Made by a program: the position numbers and the translations under genes | The notes under the pieces: model-generated | What the model was told of the DNA's origin: nothing | The model's database searches: none | The model's input: only the letters and a program-made list of their open reading frames with translations | Assembly (NCBI RefSeq): GCF_013030945.1 | Contig: NZ_JABBXF010000079.1 | Coordinates: 1-60,055 of the forward strand | Reading direction: 5' to 3' | DNA from: Streptomyces morookaense | GTDB lineage: Bacteria; Actinomycetota; Actinomycetes; Streptomycetales; Streptomycetaceae | DNA length: 60,055 nucleotides | Part shown: piece by piece, positions 32,585 to 41,269 of the stretch | Position numbering within the stretch: the stretch's first letter is position 1 | Layout: each line of letters opens with the position of its first letter

Positions 32585-33409
32585 TCAACTCCCCGTGCTC
32601 CGATAGCTCCGCAGTCCCGCCCGCCATGCCAGTCCCGCCAGGGCGCAGCACACCACCGCCACCAGTGGCGAGGCGAAGTCCGCCCACGGAGGCAGGCCCA
32701 GCGGGTTCTCCCGGCCCAGCACCCGCAGTGCGGGAACCCAGTTGACGAAGGCGATCGGCACGACGAACGTGACGCCCCGCACCAGGTCGGTGGCGAACAG
32801 CGTGGGCGGGTACTGCAGCAGCGTCGTCCCGCCGTAGGTGAAGGCGTTCTGCACCTCGGCCGCGTCGTCGGCCTTGAACTGGAAGGCCGCACCGGCCACG
32901 AAGACCGCACCGAAGATCGCCGCCCCGCTCACCAGCATCAGCGGAACGAGCAGCAGCCGCACGGGCGTCCAGTGGATGTCCAGCCGCATCAGCGACCAGC
33001 CGAGCAGCAGCACCCCCTGGCTGATCCGCCCCAGCCTGCGCAGCGCGAACCGGTCCGCCGCGACCTGCGCGAGGACCGGCACGGGCCGGACGAGCAGGGT
33101 GTCGAGCGTGCCGTCGCGCACCCGGCGGCCGACCTTGTCCATGTTGCCGAGCAGCAGGTCCGCCAGCCCGAACGAGGTGCTCGTCGTGCCGTAGAGGAAG
33201 GCCACTTCGGGCAGCGAGAAGCCGCCCAGCGTGCGCACGTGCGAGAACATGATGAGGATCGCGACGAAGTCGAGCGCGGTCGCCGCGAAGTTCCCGGCGG
33301 CCATCATCAGGAACGAGGCCCGGTACGCCATCGTCGAGCGCACCCACATGGCGACGATCAGACCGTAGGCCCGCAGCCCCTCCGCGGCACGGGAGAGTGC
33401 GTCAGCCAC
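32585..33409 (-). CDS. ABC-2 exporter permease (COG3694/DUF990-like)
   Basis: A 274-aa membrane protein with about six helices. MAYRASFLMMAAGN and GTLDTLLVRPVPVLAQVAADRF are the recognisable blocks of this permease family. It starts with GTG at 33409, 8 bases inside the upstream permease gene, and the ATPase gene begins 20 bases after its stop. It forms one half of the membrane channel. Confidence 0.8.
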   Translation of the reverse strand: MADALSRAAEGLRAYGLIVAMWVRSTMAYRASFLMMAAGNFAATALDFVAILIMFSHVRTLGGFSLPEVAFLYGTTSTSFGLADLLLGNMDKVGRRVRDGTLDTLLVRPVPVLAQVAADRFALRRLGRISQGVLLLGWSLMRLDIHWTPVRLLLVPLMLVSGAAIFGAVFVAGAAFQFKADDAAEVQNAFTYGGTTLLQYPPTLFATDLVRGVTFVVPIAFVNWVPALRVLGRENPLGLPPWADFASPLVAVVCCALAGLAWRAGLRSYRSTGS

Positions 33410-34202
33410 CCTGCACCACCACCTTCCGCGTGGCCACCGCCTGCACCATCCGTCCCAGACCCAGCACCACCACCGCCCACCCCGCCTGGAACACCAACGC
33501 CCGTATCAGCCCGGCCCCGTGGTACCGGCCGAGCAGCACATCCGCGGGCACCTGGAGCAGCGCCGACCACGGCAGCAGCCGCGCCACGTCGCCGAACGCG
33601 CCCGGGAAGACGGTGAGCGGCAGCAGCATCCCGGACAGGAAGGTGCCCAACAGGCTGCTCAGCAGGGTGAGCCCGGCCCCGTCCAGCAGCCAGAAGGCGG
33701 CCAGCCCCACCACGTAGCGCATCCCGAAGCCCACCAGCACGCCGAGCAGCACCGACAGCAGGAACGCCAGCCACGTCAGCGGGTCGGCGGGAAGGGCGAG
33801 TTCGAACGCCAGCGCCCCCACCGCCAGCGGCACCACCCCGCGCCCCAGCAACTGGAAGCACGCCCGCCCCAGATCGTTGGCCAGCCACCACAACTGCAGG
33901 TCGGCCGGGCGGTACAGGTCGACCGCCACATCGCCCGAGCGGATCCGCTCCTGCAGCTCGTCCTCGAAGCCCCCGCCCATCAACGCCGAGGCGGCCAGCA
34001 GCGCCTGGCTGATCCACACGAACGTCAGCGCCTGCGCGCGGTCGTAACCTCCCAGGTGGGGACGGGCGTTCCAGAGGGCGATATAGGTGTACGCGACGAT
34101 GAATCCGAACACCGTGTTGGTGAACACCCCGGCGGCGGTGGCGACCCGGTAGGTCGCGTACCGGCGGAACCCGCTGAGCGCGACCGCCGCATAAAGCCGC
34201 AT
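33402..34202 (-). CDS. ABC-2 exporter permease (COG4587-like)
   Basis: A 266-aa membrane protein with about six helices, including YATYRVATAAGVFTNTVFGFIV and the C-terminal LVFQAGWAVVVLGLGRM. The start ATG at 34202 (MRLYAAVAL) follows a GGGGGG run; an upstream ATG at 34289 would add a charged stretch without a ribosome site. It is the first gene of the exporter operon and overlaps the second permease. Confidence 0.8.
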   Translation of the reverse strand: MRLYAAVALSGFRRYATYRVATAAGVFTNTVFGFIVAYTYIALWNARPHLGGYDRAQALTFVWISQALLAASALMGGGFEDELQERIRSGDVAVDLYRPADLQLWWLANDLGRACFQLLGRGVVPLAVGALAFELALPADPLTWLAFLLSVLLGVLVGFGMRYVVGLAAFWLLDGAGLTLLSSLLGTFLSGMLLPLTVFPGAFGDVARLLPWSALLQVPADVLLGRYHGAGLIRALVFQAGWAVVVLGLGRMVQAVATRKVVVQGG

Positions 34203-34429
34203 CCCCGGACCCCCCGCGTCGTTGAACTCATACCGGACGAAACGCAGGAGCCTAGTCGCACGCCCGGCCCCGGGGCCACGCATTTTCACCCCTGGGAGTG
34301 GTCGGCCTGAACCGAACGGCCCTTACCGCGCCGCCATCGGTGCGCTATGCCGCTGCGCCGGAATGCAGGATGCGACAGTGTTCGCCGTGGCCGCACAACC
34401 CCGGCGGCGGCCGAGGAGTCCCAGGAGAC

Positions 34430-36730
34430 ATGAGCGACGAGCACGCACACCGACGTCCCGGCGGTGGGAACGGCGCGCCGCCGCACGGCTGGGCGCCCCG
34501 CGGCGCCGCGCCCGGCGCCCCCACCGGCCGCACCCGGCGCACCGGATGGCGCCGCCTGCTGCCCACCTGGCGCCTGATCCTCGGCGGCTTCCTGCTGATC
34601 ATCCTGCTCATCGCGGGCGCGCTGATCGCGGGTTACATGCTCGTCGACATCCCGCCGGCCAACAAGGCCGCGGTCGCCGAGAGCAACGTCTTCCTCTACT
34701 CCGACGGCACCCAGCTCGCCCGCGACGGCGAGGTCAACCGCGAGAGCGTGCCGCTGAGCAAGGTCCCCAAGAACGTGCAGCACGCCGTACTGGCCGCCGA
34801 GGACCGGGACTTCTACTCCGAATCGGCCGTCAACCCCGTGGCCATGGTGCGCGCCGCCTGGAACACCGTCACCGGCAAGGGCAAGCAGTCCGGTTCCACG
34901 ATCACCCAGCAATACGTCAAGAACTATTACCTGGGCCAGGAACAGACCATCAGCCGGAAGGTGAAGGAGTTCTTCATCGCCATCAAGCTGGACCGCGAGG
35001 AGTCCAAGAACGACATCCTGGAGGGCTACCTCAACACCAGCTACTTCGGCCGCAACGCCTATGGAATCCAGGCCGCTTCGCAGGCCTACTACAACAAGGA
35101 TTCGGACAAGCTGAACACGGCGGAGGGCGCCTATCTGGCCACCCTCCTCAACGCGCCCAGCGCCTACGACGTGGGCGCGCACCCGGAGAACAAACCGCGC
35201 GCCGCGGCCCGCTGGAACTACGTCCTCGACGGCATGGTGAAGAAGAAGTGGCTCACCCCGGCCGAGCGGACCGGCATGAAGTTCCCGGTGCCCGGCAAGT
35301 CCCGCCCGCGGCTGGGGATGTCGGGCCAGCGCGGCTATCTGGTGGAGGCGGTCAAGGACTACCTCACCACCAACAAGATCGTCGACGAGCAGACACTGGC
35401 CGCCGGGGGCTACCGCATCACCACCACCATCGACCGCAAGAAACAGGACGCGTTCGTCGGTGCCGTGCGCGAGGAGCTGATGAACCAGCTCGACGAGAAC
35501 CGCAAGGTCGACACGTACGTACGCGCCGGGGGCGCCTCCATCGACCCCAAGACGGGCCGGGTCGTGGCCCTTTACGGCGGCATCGACTACACGAAGCAGT
35601 ACGTCAACAACGCCACGCGCCGCGACTACCAGGTGGGCTCCACCTTCAAGCCCTTCGTCTTCACCTCGGCCGTCGACAACGGCTCCACCACGCAGCAGGG
35701 CCGTACGATCACCCCGAACACGGTCTACGACGGCACCAACAGACGCCCGGTGCAGGGCCCCAACGGGCCGGTGGGCTACGCCCCTTCCAACGAGGACGAC
35801 AAGTCGTACGGGCCCATCAGCGTCACCCAGGCCACCGACTGGTCGGTCAACGCGGTGTACGCGCAGATGGCGGAGGACGTCGGGCCGGGCAAGGTGCGCG
35901 ACACCGCCATTGCGCTCGGCCTCCCGGCCAAGACCCCCGACCTGAACGCCAACCCGTCCATCGCCCTCGGGCCCGCCACCGCCAGCGTCCTGGACATGGC
36001 ACAGGCGTACGCGACCCTCGCCAACCACGGCAAGCACGGCCCGTACACGCTCGTCGACAAGGTCTCCAAGTCCGCCGAGGACGTGCCGCTGCCGGACCGC
36101 GGCGACACCCGGCGGGCCGTCTCGCGCGAGGCCGCCGACACCACGACGGCCATCCTGCAGAGCGTCGTCGAGAGCCCGACCGGCACCGGCAGGGCCGCCC
36201 AGGCCGCCGGGCGGCCCGCGGCCGGCAAGACGGGTACGGCGGAGGACGACAAGGCGGCCTGGTTCGCGGGCTACACGCCGGATCTGGCGACCGTGGTCGC
36301 CGTCATGGGCCAGGACCCCGACACCGCCGACCAGAAGTCGCTGTACGGGGCGACCGGGCTGCCGCGCATCAACGGCGGCGGCTACCCCGCGCAGATCTGG
36401 GCGTCGTACACCGGCACCGCGCTGGAGGGGACGCCGGCGACGGACTTCAGCCTGGCACTGGAGAGCGGGGCGGGGAAGCCGACGCTGGAGCCGAGTCCGT
36501 CGTCGGCGGCGCCGTCGACGTCCAGTGCACCGCCGTCCCCCTCGGCGCCGCCCGGCCCGCCGACAGGCCGCCCGTCGATCCCCGGCCCGCCGACGGGCCC
36601 GCCCACCGGCCCGCCGCCGTTCACCCCGCCGGGCCCGCCGACCCCGCCGGGCTTCCCGCCCTTCGGCGGCCCGAACGAGGGCAAGGAGAGCCACGGCCGG
36701 GACCGTGACCTTCTGGGGTACGAGTACTGA
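34430..36730 (+). CDS. Class A penicillin-binding protein (bifunctional transglycosylase/transpeptidase)
   Basis: A 766-aa cell-wall synthase. A short cytoplasmic tail and one helix (about 48-70) lead to the GT51 domain, with EDRDFY (Glu124) and STITQQ (156-161), then the transpeptidase domain with S404-T-F-K407, S-V-N and K600-T-G. GT51 normally has EDxxFxxHxG; here the His-Gly is replaced by SESAVN, as in many actinobacterial PBPs. The C-terminal 90 residues are a Pro/Ser/Gly-rich tail. The ATG at 34430 is next to AGGAG. It diverges from the exporter operon across 227 bases. Confidence 0.9.
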   Translation: MSDEHAHRRPGGGNGAPPHGWAPRGAAPGAPTGRTRRTGWRRLLPTWRLILGGFLLIILLIAGALIAGYMLVDIPPANKAAVAESNVFLYSDGTQLARDGEVNRESVPLSKVPKNVQHAVLAAEDRDFYSESAVNPVAMVRAAWNTVTGKGKQSGSTITQQYVKNYYLGQEQTISRKVKEFFIAIKLDREESKNDILEGYLNTSYFGRNAYGIQAASQAYYNKDSDKLNTAEGAYLATLLNAPSAYDVGAHPENKPRAAARWNYVLDGMVKKKWLTPAERTGMKFPVPGKSRPRLGMSGQRGYLVEAVKDYLTTNKIVDEQTLAAGGYRITTTIDRKKQDAFVGAVREELMNQLDENRKVDTYVRAGGASIDPKTGRVVALYGGIDYTKQYVNNATRRDYQVGSTFKPFVFTSAVDNGSTTQQGRTITPNTVYDGTNRRPVQGPNGPVGYAPSNEDDKSYGPISVTQATDWSVNAVYAQMAEDVGPGKVRDTAIALGLPAKTPDLNANPSIALGPATASVLDMAQAYATLANHGKHGPYTLVDKVSKSAEDVPLPDRGDTRRAVSREAADTTTAILQSVVESPTGTGRAAQAAGRPAAGKTGTAEDDKAAWFAGYTPDLATVVAVMGQDPDTADQKSLYGATGLPRINGGGYPAQIWASYTGTALEGTPATDFSLALESGAGKPTLEPSPSSAAPSTSSAPPSPSAPPGPPTGRPSIPGPPTGPPTGPPPFTPPGPPTPPGFPPFGGPNEGKESHGRDRDLLGYEY

Positions 36731-36748
36731 GGTGTGCCCCCGCGCCCC

Positions 36749-36774
36749 GACCCCGGGGCGCCCCGCAGGGGGTC
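36749..36774. terminator. Two-way hairpin between the PBP and sugE
   Basis: GACCCC (36749-36754) pairs with GGGGTC (36769-36774), with an inner GGGGCG/CCCC pairing. It lies between the converging stop codons and overlaps the sugE stop. Confidence 0.5.
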
Positions 36775-37093
36775 AGTGCCCGGAGGTCGCCTTGAGCCCG
36801 ATCACGGCGACCAGCAACAGCACAATGAACCCGCACCGCGCAAGCGAAACCGGCTCGCCCAAAACGGCCATGCCGAGCGCAGCGGCCCCGGCGGCGCCGA
36901 TGCCGACCCAGACGCCGTAGGCCGTGCCGATGGGGAGGGAGCGGGCCGCCTGGGCCAGCAGCAGCATGCTGGCCGCGATGCCGGCCACCGTGAAGACGCT
37001 CGGCCACAGCCGGGTGAAGCCTTCGGTGTACTTCATGCCGATCGACCAGCCGACCTCGAGCAGACCGGCGACGACGAGCAGGACCCATGCCAT
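36773..37093 (-). CDS. sugE: SMR-family guanidinium exporter (SugE/Gdx)
   Basis: A 106-aa small multidrug resistance-type antiporter with four helices. Glu13 is the proton and substrate site, and the WSIGMKYTEGF segment with Lys21 is the mark of the SugE/Gdx subgroup, which exports guanidinium ion. A guanidine-III riboswitch in the leader confirms the substrate class. Although this fold is often called a quaternary-ammonium pump, the riboswitch makes guanidinium the natural cargo. Confidence 0.9.
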   Translation of the reverse strand: MAWVLLVVAGLLEVGWSIGMKYTEGFTRLWPSVFTVAGIAASMLLLAQAARSLPIGTAYGVWVGIGAAGAAALGMAVLGEPVSLARCGFIVLLLVAVIGLKATSGH

Positions 37094-37130
37094 GACGGCA
37101 CCTCCGATGGAAAACGGTTTCCGGTGGGGT

Positions 37131-37171
37131 GCGTCGTCTTGTCCTGACCCGGTACGGCGCGTCTCGTCGGG
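37131..37171 (-). ncRNA. Guanidine-III riboswitch (mini-ykkC class III)
   Basis: This 41-base leader element closely matches the known guanidine-III aptamer, which folds as a pseudoknot. The conserved core GTCAGGACAAGACG is intact. The first stem is CCCG/CGGG where the well-studied Thermobifida aptamer has CCGG/CCGG, a compensatory change that supports the fold. It lies 37 bases before the sugE start, so guanidine should switch sugE on. Confidence 0.9.
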
Positions 37172-37194
37172 CTTGCCGCCCAGGATACAGACGG

Positions 37195-37536
37195 TTACAG
37201 GTACAGGCCCGTGGAGTCCTCCGAGCCCTCCAGCCGCTCCGCGGCCACCGCGTGCAGGTCGCGCTCGCGCATCAGGACGTAGGCGATGCCGCGCACCTCG
37301 ACCTCGGCGCGGTCCTCCGGGTCGTAGAGCACCCGGTCGCCCGGCTCCACCGTGCGCACGCTCTGTCCGACCGCGACGACCTCGGCCCAGGCCAGGCGGC
37401 GGCCCACCGCCGCCGTCGCCGGAATGACGATGCCGCCGGTGGACCGGCGCTCGCCCTCGGGGATGTCCGTCCTGACCAGAACGCGGTCGTGGAGCATCCG
37501 GATGGGCAGCTTGTCGTGGGTGGTATTCGTACTCAC
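37195..37536 (-). CDS. GroES-like co-chaperone family protein
   Basis: A 113-aa protein with the GroES fold: MLHDRVLVRTDIPEGERRSTGGIVIP holds the mobile-loop region, and VEPGDRVLYDPEDRAEVEVRG the barrel. It is more divergent than the main GroES and has no groEL neighbour. GTG at 37536 is the start. It is a stand-alone paralogue common in Streptomyces; whether it binds a chaperonin is unknown. Confidence 0.8.
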   Translation of the reverse strand: MSTNTTHDKLPIRMLHDRVLVRTDIPEGERRSTGGIVIPATAAVGRRLAWAEVVAVGQSVRTVEPGDRVLYDPEDRAEVEVRGIAYVLMRERDLHAVAAERLEGSEDSTGLYL

Positions 37537-37577
37537 GCGAAGACCGTACCTGTCCTTGCGGGCCGCGAAGGCCTCAG

Positions 37578-37604
37578 GCCCGGGATCCGTCCCGGAACCC
37601 GGGC
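37578..37604 (-). terminator. Hairpin after DUF3618 gene
   Basis: GCCCGGG (37578-37584) pairs with CCCGGGC (37598-37604) around 13 bases, immediately after the DUF3618 stop on the minus strand. Confidence 0.45.
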
Positions 37605-37605
37605 T

Positions 37606-37926
37606 TCAGTCCTTGCGCCGCCGCGACGACATCGCGAGCAGGCCCACGACGCCCACGGCCAGCATCGCCGCCGGAACGATCCGCTCCAGCCGGGGCACGC
37701 CCTCCTCCGTCACGAACCGCGAACGCACCTCGGAGACCAGGCGGTTCGCCGCCACGTACGCGCGGCCCGCGGTCTGGTCCACCTTCGAGGCGACCTTGGC
37801 CCTGGCGTCCCCGATGATCGTGCCCGGGTGCATCCGCACCCCGATCTCGTCGAGCGTCACGGCGAGCTCTTCCCGCCTGCGGACGATGTCCGCCTCGATC
37901 TGCGCAGGGGTCCTGGCGTCCGGCAC
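37606..37926 (-). CDS. DUF3618 domain protein
   Basis: A 106-aa protein. The N-terminal DUF3618 block is clear (PAQIEADIVRRREELAVTLDEI, about 7-28), followed by a helical middle and a C-terminal helix (IVPAAMLAVGVVGLLAMS) with the basic tail SRRRKD. It is a tail-anchored membrane protein of unknown role. It starts with GTG at 37926 and diverges from bcp across 165 bases. Confidence 0.8.
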   Translation of the reverse strand: MPDARTPAQIEADIVRRREELAVTLDEIGVRMHPGTIIGDARAKVASKVDQTAGRAYVAANRLVSEVRSRFVTEEGVPRLERIVPAAMLAVGVVGLLAMSSRRRKD

Positions 37927-38091
37927 CGGGCTGCCTCCGTCTCCGTCAAGTCGATTCGATGTCGATAAGAGTGATGAATGCTGATGACCAGTCTGTCAGC
38001 TTCCCCGGGCCCGTGCCCCGCGGCACCCCCGATCGGGGAGCTGGCTAGTCTCGGGACCGTCAGCCCCCGCACACTCCCAGGAGAGCCAGCC

Positions 38092-38559
38092 ATGAGCGAG
38101 CGACTTCAGCCCGGCGACACCGCCCCGGCCTTCACCCTGCCCGACGCGGACGGCCGGGAGGTCTCGCTCGCCGACCACAAGGGCCGCAAGGTCATCGTCT
38201 ACTTCTACCCCGCCGCCCTCACCCCGGGCTGCACCAAGCAGGCCTGCGACTTCACCGACAACCTGGAGTTCCTGGCCGGTCACGGCTACGACGTCATCGG
38301 CGTCTCGCCCGACAAGCCGGAGAAGCTCGCGAAGTTCCGCGAGAAGGAGGACCTGAAGGTCACGCTGGTCGGCGACCCCGAGAAGAAGGTCCTGGAGGCG
38401 TACGGCGCGTTCGGCGAGAAGAAGCTGTACGGCAAGACGGTCACCGGGGTCATCCGCTCGACCGTGATCGTCGACGAGGAGGGCAAGGTCGAGCGCGCCC
38501 TCTACAACGTCAAGGCCACCGGTCACGTCGCCAAGATCATCAAGGACCTGGGGCTGTAG
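38092..38559 (+). CDS. bcp: Thioredoxin-dependent thiol peroxidase (Bcp)
   Basis: A 155-aa peroxiredoxin that reduces peroxides with electrons from thioredoxin. The peroxidatic Cys47 is in TPGCTKQAC and the resolving Cys is Cys52, five residues later, as in Bcp/PrxQ proteins. GVSPDKPEKLAKFREK is the next family block. The ATG at 38092 has CCAGGAG upstream. Its 3' end overlaps the facing histidine-kinase gene by 20 bases. Confidence 0.95.
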   Translation: MSERLQPGDTAPAFTLPDADGREVSLADHKGRKVIVYFYPAALTPGCTKQACDFTDNLEFLAGHGYDVIGVSPDKPEKLAKFREKEDLKVTLVGDPEKKVLEAYGAFGEKKLYGKTVTGVIRSTVIVDEEGKVERALYNVKATGHVAKIIKDLGL

Positions 38560-39844
38560 GGGCCGCAGCCCCCGCACCGCTGTCGGCGCCCCGGAGGACC
38601 GGACGGTCCTCCTCCGGCACGTCCTCGGCCTCCGGCAGGTCGAGGACGGCCAGCGCGCCCCCGCCCTCGGCCGCGCCGAACGTCAGCCGGGCGCCCAGCA
38701 CCGCCGCCTGGCCCACCGCGATCGTCAGCCCCAGGCCATGGCCCGTGCCGCGCTCGGGCGCCGCCGTGCGGAACCGGCGCGGCCCCCGGTCGACCAGGCC
38801 CGGCGGGAAGCCGTCGCCGTGGTCGCGCACCGCGATCCGGGTGCCCTGCACCGTCACCTCGATCGGCGGGCGGCCGTGCTTCGCCGCGTTGGCCAGGATG
38901 TTGACCAGGATCCGCTCCACCCGCCGGGCGTCGGTCGCCACGATCCGGCCCTCGCCGATCACCTCGACGGCCACATCGGCCACCCCGCGCTGCCCCTGCG
39001 CCCGCTTGACGATGCCGCGCACCAGCGACGGCAGCTCCACCGCGTCCAGCTGGGCGCTCTCCGCCCCGGCGTCCAGCCGGGAGACCTCCAGCAGGTCCTC
39101 CACCAGCGCCCGCATCGTCTGCGCGCGCTCACGCACCATCTCCACCGCCCGCGGGTGCGGCAGCAGTTCGGCCGAGGCCACCAGGCCGGCCACCGGGGTG
39201 CGCAGCTCGTGCGCCACGTCCGCCGTGAACCCGCGCTCGGCCTCCACCCGCGCCGCCAGGGACGTCGCCATGTGGTGCACCGAGCGGCCGAGTTCCGCGA
39301 CCTCGTCCCGGCCGCCGGTCAGCAGTGCGTCCGCGTCCTGCGACTCGCCCGCGGCGATCCGCCGCGCGGCGGCGGCGCTCAGCCGCAGCCGGCGCGAGAG
39401 GCTCTGCGCCACGAACAGCGCGACCACGGCCATCAGCGCCACCGTCACCGCGCCGGCCACGATCAGGGTCTGGTCCAGCGACCGCTGCAGCGGGTCCCGG
39501 GCCGGGTACGAGGCCGAGACCGACAGCACCTTGCCGTCGCCGACACCCGTCGCCGCCCACACCCGCGGGTCGCCGCCGCCGCTGATGTACGTCTTCGGCT
39601 TGCCGCGGGCCACCGCCTGCGCGAGCCGTGCCGGCACCCGCGAGTCGTCCAACTGCGCGCCGAGCACCAGCGTTCCGTCCCGCTGGTAGACCTGCAGCGC
39701 CGAACTCAGCAGCCCGTCCTGGTACTCCCGGGCCTGCTTGTCGCGCTCCAGGCCGGAGATGTGGTGCACGGTGACACCCAGCACCACGACGGCGAGTGCG
39801 GTGACGAAGGAGATCGCCAGCGCGATCCGTCCACGGATACCCAT
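38540..39844 (-). CDS. Sensor histidine kinase (no adjacent response regulator)
   Basis: A 434-aa membrane sensor. Two helices (about 7-28 and 127-149) bracket an extracellular domain of about 100 residues, then HAMP and the phospho-acceptor AHELRTP (His212). The ATPase has NILANAAKHG (N box), DHGDGFP and GTGHGLGL. The start ATG overlaps the stop of the upstream secreted-protein gene (TGATG). No regulator gene lies next to it, which is unusual for an orthodox kinase of this type. Its 3' end overlaps bcp. Confidence 0.85.
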   Translation of the reverse strand: MGIRGRIALAISFVTALAVVVLGVTVHHISGLERDKQAREYQDGLLSSALQVYQRDGTLVLGAQLDDSRVPARLAQAVARGKPKTYISGGGDPRVWAATGVGDGKVLSVSASYPARDPLQRSLDQTLIVAGAVTVALMAVVALFVAQSLSRRLRLSAAAARRIAAGESQDADALLTGGRDEVAELGRSVHHMATSLAARVEAERGFTADVAHELRTPVAGLVASAELLPHPRAVEMVRERAQTMRALVEDLLEVSRLDAGAESAQLDAVELPSLVRGIVKRAQGQRGVADVAVEVIGEGRIVATDARRVERILVNILANAAKHGRPPIEVTVQGTRIAVRDHGDGFPPGLVDRGPRRFRTAAPERGTGHGLGLTIAVGQAAVLGARLTFGAAEGGGALAVLDLPEAEDVPEEDRPVLRGADSGAGAAAPTAPGP

Positions 39845-40371
39845 CACGCGATCGTGAACACCTTGTGCGCCTCACCGGTCGGGGTGGCGCCCTTGTACGT
39901 GACCTCCAGCGCGGTGAACGCCATCATGCCGTCCACCCGCTTGGGCCCGGTCAGCCGCAGCCACGCCGGGAACGACGTCCGCGCGGCCCCGCCCGCCCCG
40001 CTCGACACCTGCACCTCGCCGCTGCCGGTCGCCTCGCCCGGGCCGTACTCGTCCCAGGTGATGCCGCTGGCGACCTGGCCGGAGCTCGCACAGTCCAGGG
40101 TGATGACCTTCGGCTCCAGCACCGGTGTCCCGCCGCCGCAGTCCCGCACCCCCGGCAGCTCGCCGGCGGCCGACTCGTCGACCTCCACCTGCACCTCCTG
40201 CGTGCTGAACGCCCGCTGCGCCGCGGCGGTGCGGGGCGCCTCCCCCATCACACTCCCGCGGTCGGTGGCACCCGCCAGCCACACCCCGCCGGCCCCGAGC
40301 ACGACCACGCCCAGAACGAGCGCCAGCACGCTGCGCGTACTGGCCCAACGGCGCGCGGCACGGTCGGTCAT
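39844..40371 (-). CDS. Secreted or anchored protein coupled to the histidine kinase
   Basis: A 175-aa protein with an N-terminal helix (SVLALVLGVVVLGAGGVWLAG) and an extracytoplasmic domain containing two Cys (RDCGGG and LDCASS). I use the ATG at 40371 (MTDRAARRW). The gene is translationally coupled to the kinase, so it may deliver or sense the kinase signal outside the membrane. No family is recognised. Confidence 0.65.
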   Translation of the reverse strand: MTDRAARRWASTRSVLALVLGVVVLGAGGVWLAGATDRGSVMGEAPRTAAAQRAFSTQEVQVEVDESAAGELPGVRDCGGGTPVLEPKVITLDCASSGQVASGITWDEYGPGEATGSGEVQVSSGAGGAARTSFPAWLRLTGPKRVDGMMAFTALEVTYKGATPTGEAHKVFTIA

Positions 40372-40591
40372 CGGCTCTCTTCCTCGCGTACGGGCGGGCG
40401 TTCGTCCCACGGGCTGTCCCCGTTCCCGCTCTGAGGGACGGAGAAATGGGGTCGTGCGTTCCCTTCGCGCATATCAGGTTCCTGTGAATCGGCGGGGGTG
40501 CGGGGGGCTTCGGGGGCGTAACCGATCGGGAGTTCGGTCGTTGGTGTGTGCGAGGCCCTGCGCGCTCGCTGCGGAGGAAGGGAGGGGGAGC
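40372..40591. promoter_or_regulatory. Divergent intergenic region
   Basis: 220 bases between the kinase operon and the HNH genes. GGAGGGGG at about 40582-40589 is the ribosome site of the first HNH gene. I see no strong palindrome or clear promoter boxes. Confidence 0.3.
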
Positions 40592-41269
40592 ATGCCTGTC
40601 AGTCCGTACACCAGGGAGCGGCTGGCAGCCGCAGCAGCGTCCTCGCGGACGCTGTCGGAGGCGCTGAGGAGACTCGGGGTCGACCCGAAGAGCTCGTCGC
40701 GGAGCTACCTCCGGGAACGTATGAACAAAATGGGGGTCGACACATCGCGCTTCGAACCGGAAGGCACGCGCTGGTCCAGAGAGACCCTCGAAGCCGCCGT
40801 GGCTGCCTCGTCCAACATGTGCGACGTCCTGCGGCGCCTCGGCGTCGACGTGGTAGGCGGCCAGCACACCCACATCAGCCGTCGCATCCGCGCGCTCGGC
40901 ATCGACACATCGCACTTCGACACTGCTGGACCGGCAACGCGTCGGAAGAAGCGCACGTCCACGGAACTCCTTGCCGAACAGGTCTCTCCCGGGAGCCGTC
41001 GTGAACAGAACTCTCGACTCAGGCAGGCGATGCTGAAGTCCGGCATCGCCGACCGTTGTTCACTGTGCGGGATGGAGCCCGTCTGGAAGGGGTACCCGTT
41101 GCCACTCGAGGTGGATCACATCGACGGCGACTGGCGCAACAACCACATTGCCAATCTCCGGCTCCTCTGCCCCAACTGTCATGCGACCACCGATACATAC
41201 CGTGGCCGCGCCAAGGCTCGTCGAACCGCGGCCCCCCGGCCGCCGCAGCCTGGGGACAGCTGCCGATGA
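40592..41269 (+). CDS. HNH endonuclease with two N-terminal HTH-like repeats
   Basis: A 225-aa protein. Two related repeats of about 50 residues come first (YTRERLAAAAASSRTLSEAL and WSRETLEAAVAASSNMCDVL, each followed by RRLGVD and a G(V/I)DTSxF end). The C-terminal HNH/Zn domain has CSLCG, EVDHIDGDWRNN, NLRLLCPNCHA. The repeats probably bind DNA. The ATG follows GGAGGGGG. It overlaps a paralogous gene by 4 bases (ATGA). It resembles homing or phage-type nucleases more than a restriction enzyme; no methylase is nearby. Confidence 0.85.
   Translation: MPVSPYTRERLAAAAASSRTLSEALRRLGVDPKSSSRSYLRERMNKMGVDTSRFEPEGTRWSRETLEAAVAASSNMCDVLRRLGVDVVGGQHTHISRRIRALGIDTSHFDTAGPATRRKKRTSTELLAEQVSPGSRREQNSRLRQAMLKSGIADRCSLCGMEPVWKGYPLPLEVDHIDGDWRNNHIANLRLLCPNCHATTDTYRGRAKARRTAAPRPPQPGDSCR

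Noticed and set aside
36480..36700. Pro-rich tail of the PBP as a separate repeat or mobile sequence
   Set aside because: It is in frame with the PBP and such tails are normal for actinobacterial class A PBPs.
36773..37093. Disinfectant (quaternary ammonium) resistance pump
   Set aside because: The guanidine-III riboswitch and Gdx-type residues indicate guanidinium export.
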